DNA of 15,809 nt from an uncultured Oscillospiraceae bacterium (GTDB lineage Bacteria; Bacillota; Clostridia; Oscillospirales; Acutalibacteraceae), in contig CABSLJ010000044.1 in the NCBI GenBank assembly GCA_902478455.1, positions 1 to 15,809 on the forward strand, written 5' to 3'. The notes under the pieces are model-generated. The model worked only from the letters and a program-made list of their open reading frames with translations, was not told the DNA's origin and made no database searches. A program made the translations under genes and the position numbers. Shown here one piece after another: positions 13,281 to 15,809 of this stretch; positions within the stretch are counted from its first letter, which is position 1; each line of letters begins with the position of its first letter.

Positions 13281-14204
13281 ATGCTGCAAAAAAACAAAGG
13301 TCAGAAAATTTGGAGCTATACGGTCGACGCGCTTCTCTTTTTGGCGGGAAGCGTTCTGTACGCCATAGCCATCAACATCTTTACCGCGCCGAACAACATC
13401 GCGCCCGGCGGGGCCACGGGCATCGCCACGCTGGTCAACTACCTTTCCGGCGCGCCGATTGGCGTTGTCATGCTGCTGTTGAACATCCCTCTCTTCATCT
13501 GGGGATGGCTGGAGCTGGGGTACCGGTTTGTCGCCCGCACCATCGCGGCCACCGTGTCCACGTCGGCGGTCCTCGATCTGCTTGCTCCCTTTCTGCCGGA
13601 ATACCGGGGGGACACAATGCTCGCCGCCATCTTCGGCGGTATCTTTGCCGGAGCGGGGCTTGCGCTCATCTTCATGCGCGGCGGCACCACCGGCGGCAGC
13701 GACCTCGTCGCCCGCCTGATTTCCCGCCATTTCCGCCACATTTCCATGGGCAGGCTGATTCTGATCATCGATGTCGCCGTTGTGCTCGCGTCGGCCGCCG
13801 TTTACCGCAATTATGAAAGCCCGCTTTACGCCCTCATCGTCATTTTTATCAACACCAAGCTGATCGACAGCATCCTCTACGGCATGGACGAGGGCAACGG
13901 CAAAATGATGTTCATCATCTCTCAGAAAAGCCGCGAGATCGCGCCGGAAATTCTGCAGGATATGGGGCGCGGCGTCACCATGCTCGAATCGCGGGGGGCT
14001 TACAGCGGCAGGGAGGGCGAGGTGCTTCTGTGCGCCGTGCGCCGCCACGAGGTCTATAAGACCTACGACATCGTCCGTTCCATCGATCCCCAGGCCTTCA
14101 TCATCGTGGGCGACGCAGGGGAGATCACCGGAGAAGGCTTCCGGCTGCCGGAGGAAAAACGGGGGAAGAAATCCGTCCGCAAAGCGGCTGGCGGCGGAAA
14201 GTAA
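13281..14204 (+). CDS. YitT-family membrane protein (DUF161 + DUF2179)
   Basis: A 307-residue integral membrane protein of the YitT family, widespread in Bacillota and of unknown biochemical role. The N-terminal part (about 15-200) has five or so helices and the family blocks NIFTAPNNIAPGGATGIATLVNY (33-54) and MRGGTTGGSDLVARLI (132-147). A cytosolic DUF2179 domain follows (about 208-280, GKMMFIISQKSREIA to QAFIIVGDAGEI), then a short basic tail. I use ATG 13281, seven bases after GAGGTG; an in-frame ATG at 13257 would add eight residues but has no well-spaced ribosome site. It stands alone, 116 bases after mrnC, and ends at a terminator shared with the convergent Asn-rich gene. Confidence 0.9.
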   Translation: MLQKNKGQKIWSYTVDALLFLAGSVLYAIAINIFTAPNNIAPGGATGIATLVNYLSGAPIGVVMLLLNIPLFIWGWLELGYRFVARTIAATVSTSAVLDLLAPFLPEYRGDTMLAAIFGGIFAGAGLALIFMRGGTTGGSDLVARLISRHFRHISMGRLILIIDVAVVLASAAVYRNYESPLYALIVIFINTKLIDSILYGMDEGNGKMMFIISQKSREIAPEILQDMGRGVTMLESRGAYSGREGEVLLCAVRRHEVYKTYDIVRSIDPQAFIIVGDAGEITGEGFRLPEEKRGKKSVRKAAGGGK

Positions 14205-14208
14205 AACG

Positions 14209-14250
14209 CCCGCCGCAGCAGGACGTTCGCTGCATACCCCCGCCGCAGCA
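14209..14250 (+). repeat. 12-bp direct repeat pair after the YitT-family gene
   Basis: CCCGCCGCAGCA occurs at 14209-14220 and again at 14239-14250, 30 bases apart; each copy is followed by GGACG after 0 or 4 bases. No function is apparent. It may mark a small local duplication next to the terminator. Confidence 0.5.
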
Positions 14251-14294
14251 AAAAGGACGGCCTGTAAGAGAGCTCCTACAGTCCGTCCCTTTTT
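14250..14294. terminator. Bidirectional intrinsic terminator
   Basis: Stem with GGACGG (14255-14260) and CCGTCC (14283-14288), continued inward by CTGTA/TACAG and GAG/CTC with single mismatches. An A-run (14250-14254) lies on the left and five T (14290-14294) on the right, so it can end both the YitT-family transcript and the minus-strand Asn-rich transcript. Confidence 0.88.
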
Positions 14295-14305
14295 ATATAC
14301 AGATG

Positions 14306-14494
14306 TTAGTCGCAGTTGTTCTGGTTGGCGTTGTTGCTGAAGTTCGAATTCTGCTTATTGCTGAAGTTCGAATTTTGGTTGGCGTTGTTGCAGAAATTCG
14401 AGTTCTGCTTGTTGCTGAAGTTCGAATTCTGCTTGTTGGTGGAATTGTTCTGCTTGTTGGTCTTGTTGCTCTGCTTGTTATTCTGCTTGTCCAT
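14306..14494 (-). CDS. Small Asn-rich repeat protein of unknown function
   Basis: A 62-residue, extremely low-complexity protein I do not recognise: 25 Asn, 8 Gln and 7 Lys, plus Ser and Phe, with two Cys (35 and 61), no hydrophobic core, signal peptide or helix. Residues 23-40 and 41-58 are copies of one 18-residue unit, NSNFSNKQNSNF[S/C]NNANQ, differing at one position. At DNA level the two 54-base copies differ at five sites, four of them silent, which argues for selection on the protein. The ATG follows a strong AAAGGGGGTG site, and the gene ends at an intrinsic terminator. Its Asn/Gln/Lys-rich repeats recall small gamma-type spore proteins, but there is no true match; a spore or coat role is only a guess. 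It is divergent from the methyltransferase gene. Confidence 0.78.
   Translation of the reverse strand: MDKQNNKQSNKTNKQNNSTNKQNSNFSNKQNSNFCNNANQNSNFSNKQNSNFSNNANQNNCD
14321..14428. repeat. Tandem pair of 54-base repeats inside the Asn-rich gene
   Basis: Copies at 14321-14374 and 14375-14428 differ at five positions. The period is 18 codons, in frame with the minus-strand gene. Shorter GAAGTTCGAATT-like sub-repeats lie within each copy. Confidence 0.9.
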
Positions 14495-14564
14495 GTTTTT
14501 TCACCCCCTTTGCGTAAATTATTATTTGCCGCGAAGCCGGTTTTATGCGGGAGGATGTTGCGCC

Positions 14565-15809
14565 GTGCAACCATTGCCAAATGCCTTTCTCAAGCGGATG
14601 GAGGGCATTTTAAAAAATGATTTCCAAAATTTTATGAATTGTATGGACGCGCCTGCGGTCAGGGGCCTGCGGGTCAATACGCTCAAGGTCTCCGCCGAAC
14701 AGCTGGAGAAGCTTCTGCCGTGGCCGCTTGCGCCTTCGCCCTTCAGCGCCGCCGGTTTTGTGCTCCCGCCGGAGGCCGAGGGGCTGGGACTGCATCCGCT
14801 GCACCACGCCGGGGCGTACTATCTGCAGGAGCCGTCGGCCATGTCGGCCGTGACGGCGCTCGCCCCCGAGCCGGGCGAACGCGTGCTCGACCTCTGCGCC
14901 GCGCCGGGGGGAAAGTCGACACAAATCGCCGCCTGCCTTGCAGGGCGAGGACTGCTCTGGTCAAACGAGGTCGTTCCCGGCAGGGCGCGCGTGCTGCTTT
15001 CCAACCTGGAGCGCATGGGGATCAGAAACGCCGCCGTCTCCTCCTGCCGTCCCGACGTCCTGTGCCGGGCGCTTTCCGGTTTTTTTGACCGCGTGCTGGT
15101 GGACGCTCCCTGCTCCGGCGAGGGAATGTTTCGCAAGGACGCCCGCGCGGCGGAGGAGTGGAGCCCCGCGCATGTGGAAGCCTGCGCCGCCCGGCAGAAG
15201 GCCATCCTTAGAAGCGCGGCGGATGCGCTGCGCGGCGGGGGCGTGCTGGTTTACTCCACCTGCACCTTCTCCCCCGAGGAGAACGAGGGCGTACTCTCCG
15301 CCTTCCTGGATGAGCGCCCGGAATTCGTTCTGGAGGAGATTCCCGCGGCCTTCGGCCGCCCTGCATTCCCGGAATGCGGGGGAAACCGGCCCGAACTTAC
15401 GCTCGCCCGGCGCATTTTTCCCATGGACGGCGGGGAAGGACATTTTGTCGCCCGGCTGCGCAAGCGCGCAGAGAGCGCCTATTCCGGCGGCTGGTTCGAT
15501 TACGGCCGCGCGTCCGCCGCGGCGGGGAGAGACGCCGCGGCGCTCTTGGAGGAGCTGTTCTCGGCTCCCCCCTTCGGCGCGCCCGGCAGGGCGGGCGGGC
15601 AGCTCCTTTTGCTGCCGGAGGGCCTTCCGGCGCTTTCGGGTCTCGGCGTCCTGCGCGCCGGCGTGCAGATTGGGGAGGAGAAAAAGAACCGGCTGGAGCC
15701 GGCGCACGCCCTGTTCCTCGCGGTGAGGCCCGGAGAACTGCGCCGCGTTGTGCGCCTGGCGCTCGATTCCCCGGAGCTCGCCGCCTTCCTGCGCGGGGAG
15801 GAAATCGAA
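14565..15809 (+). CDS. RsmB/NOP-family 16S/23S rRNA m5C methyltransferase (partial, 3' end outside window)
   Basis: SAM-dependent RNA cytosine-C5 methyltransferase, RsmF-like by architecture; 415 residues are visible and the frame is still open at the right edge, against about 440-460 for the family. Motifs: RGLRVNTLK in the N-terminal domain (33-41), SAM-binding DLCAAPGGKS (109-118), NEVVPGRARVLLSNLERMG (134-152), the active-site motif DAPCSGEGMF (180-189, Cys183) and STCTFSPEENE (231-241, Cys233, the catalytic nucleophile-type pair). After about 290 comes a divergent domain leading to the PUA-like tail. The start is GTG 14565, ten bases after GGGAGG, because QLPNAFLKRM matches the family N-terminus; ATG 14634 would lose it. 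The Asn-rich gene is divergent, 70 bases away. Confidence 0.92.
   Translation, partial: MQPLPNAFLKRMEGILKNDFQNFMNCMDAPAVRGLRVNTLKVSAEQLEKLLPWPLAPSPFSAAGFVLPPEAEGLGLHPLHHAGAYYLQEPSAMSAVTALAPEPGERVLDLCAAPGGKSTQIAACLAGRGLLWSNEVVPGRARVLLSNLERMGIRNAAVSSCRPDVLCRALSGFFDRVLVDAPCSGEGMFRKDARAAEEWSPAHVEACAARQKAILRSAADALRGGGVLVYSTCTFSPEENEGVLSAFLDERPEFVLEEIPAAFGRPAFPECGGNRPELTLARRIFPMDGGEGHFVARLRKRAESAYSGGWFDYGRASAAAGRDAAALLEELFSAPPFGAPGRAGGQLLLLPEGLPALSGLGVLRAGVQIGEEKKNRLEPAHALFLAVRPGELRRVVRLALDSPELAAFLRGEEIE

Noticed and set aside
14321..14428. CRISPR-like repeats
   Set aside because: The two copies are directly adjacent with no unique spacers, and the period of 54 is in frame with a coding gene.

Overview
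The window is ordinary chromosomal DNA from a GC-rich member of the Bacillota, most likely class Clostridia and probably an Oscillospirales/Ruminococcaceae-type gut anaerobe. The evidence is the gene set: Prp protease beside an L27 with a cleavable N-terminal extension, mini-RNase III downstream of obgE, a YfmF/YfmH M16 pair, a YitT-family protein, and strong AGGAGG-type ribosome sites with many TTG starts. I see no rRNA, tRNA, CRISPR array, insertion sequence or prophage gene.

Layout. (1) 1-1080: 3' part of an O-acetylhomoserine sulfhydrylase gene (metY), then a hairpin. (2) About 1163-1651: a small DUF3592-type membrane protein on + with no ATG/GTG/TTG start where one is expected, ending at a strong bidirectional terminator (1704-1742). 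(3) Minus-strand cluster 4207 to 1814: small three-helix membrane protein, SMC/RecF-like ATPase, CNNM/CorC-type transporter-like protein. (4) 5135-4320, minus: an alpha/beta hydrolase with its own promoter. (5) A 316-base divergent control region (5136-5451) with two back-to-back promoters; the rightward one carries a perfect 11-bp inverted repeat over its -10 box. (6) Plus-strand run 5452-10171: yfmF, yfmH, lgt, folD. (7) A consensus promoter and structured leader drive rplU-prp-rpmA (10314-11239), ended by an intrinsic terminator. (8) obgE-mrnC (11480-13164). (9) A YitT-family gene (13281-14204) meets a tiny Asn-rich repeat-protein gene (14494-14306, minus) at a shared terminator. (10) 14565 to the right edge: an RsmB/NOP-family rRNA methyltransferase, cut off by the window.

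How the genes fit together. The right half is mainly ribosome assembly: L21 and L27, the protease that trims L27, the assembly GTPase Obg, the 23S-maturing mini-RNase III and an rRNA m5C methyltransferase. The middle holds lipoprotein lipidation (lgt), one-carbon metabolism (folD) and a paired M16 peptidase-like complex in which only one subunit keeps the zinc site.

I find no clearly new multi-gene system. The best leads are the Asn-rich repeat protein, whose 18-residue duplication has diverged almost only at silent sites; the operator-like palindrome upstream of yfmF; the missing start codon of the DUF3592 gene; and the small-membrane-protein/ATPase/CNNM cluster.
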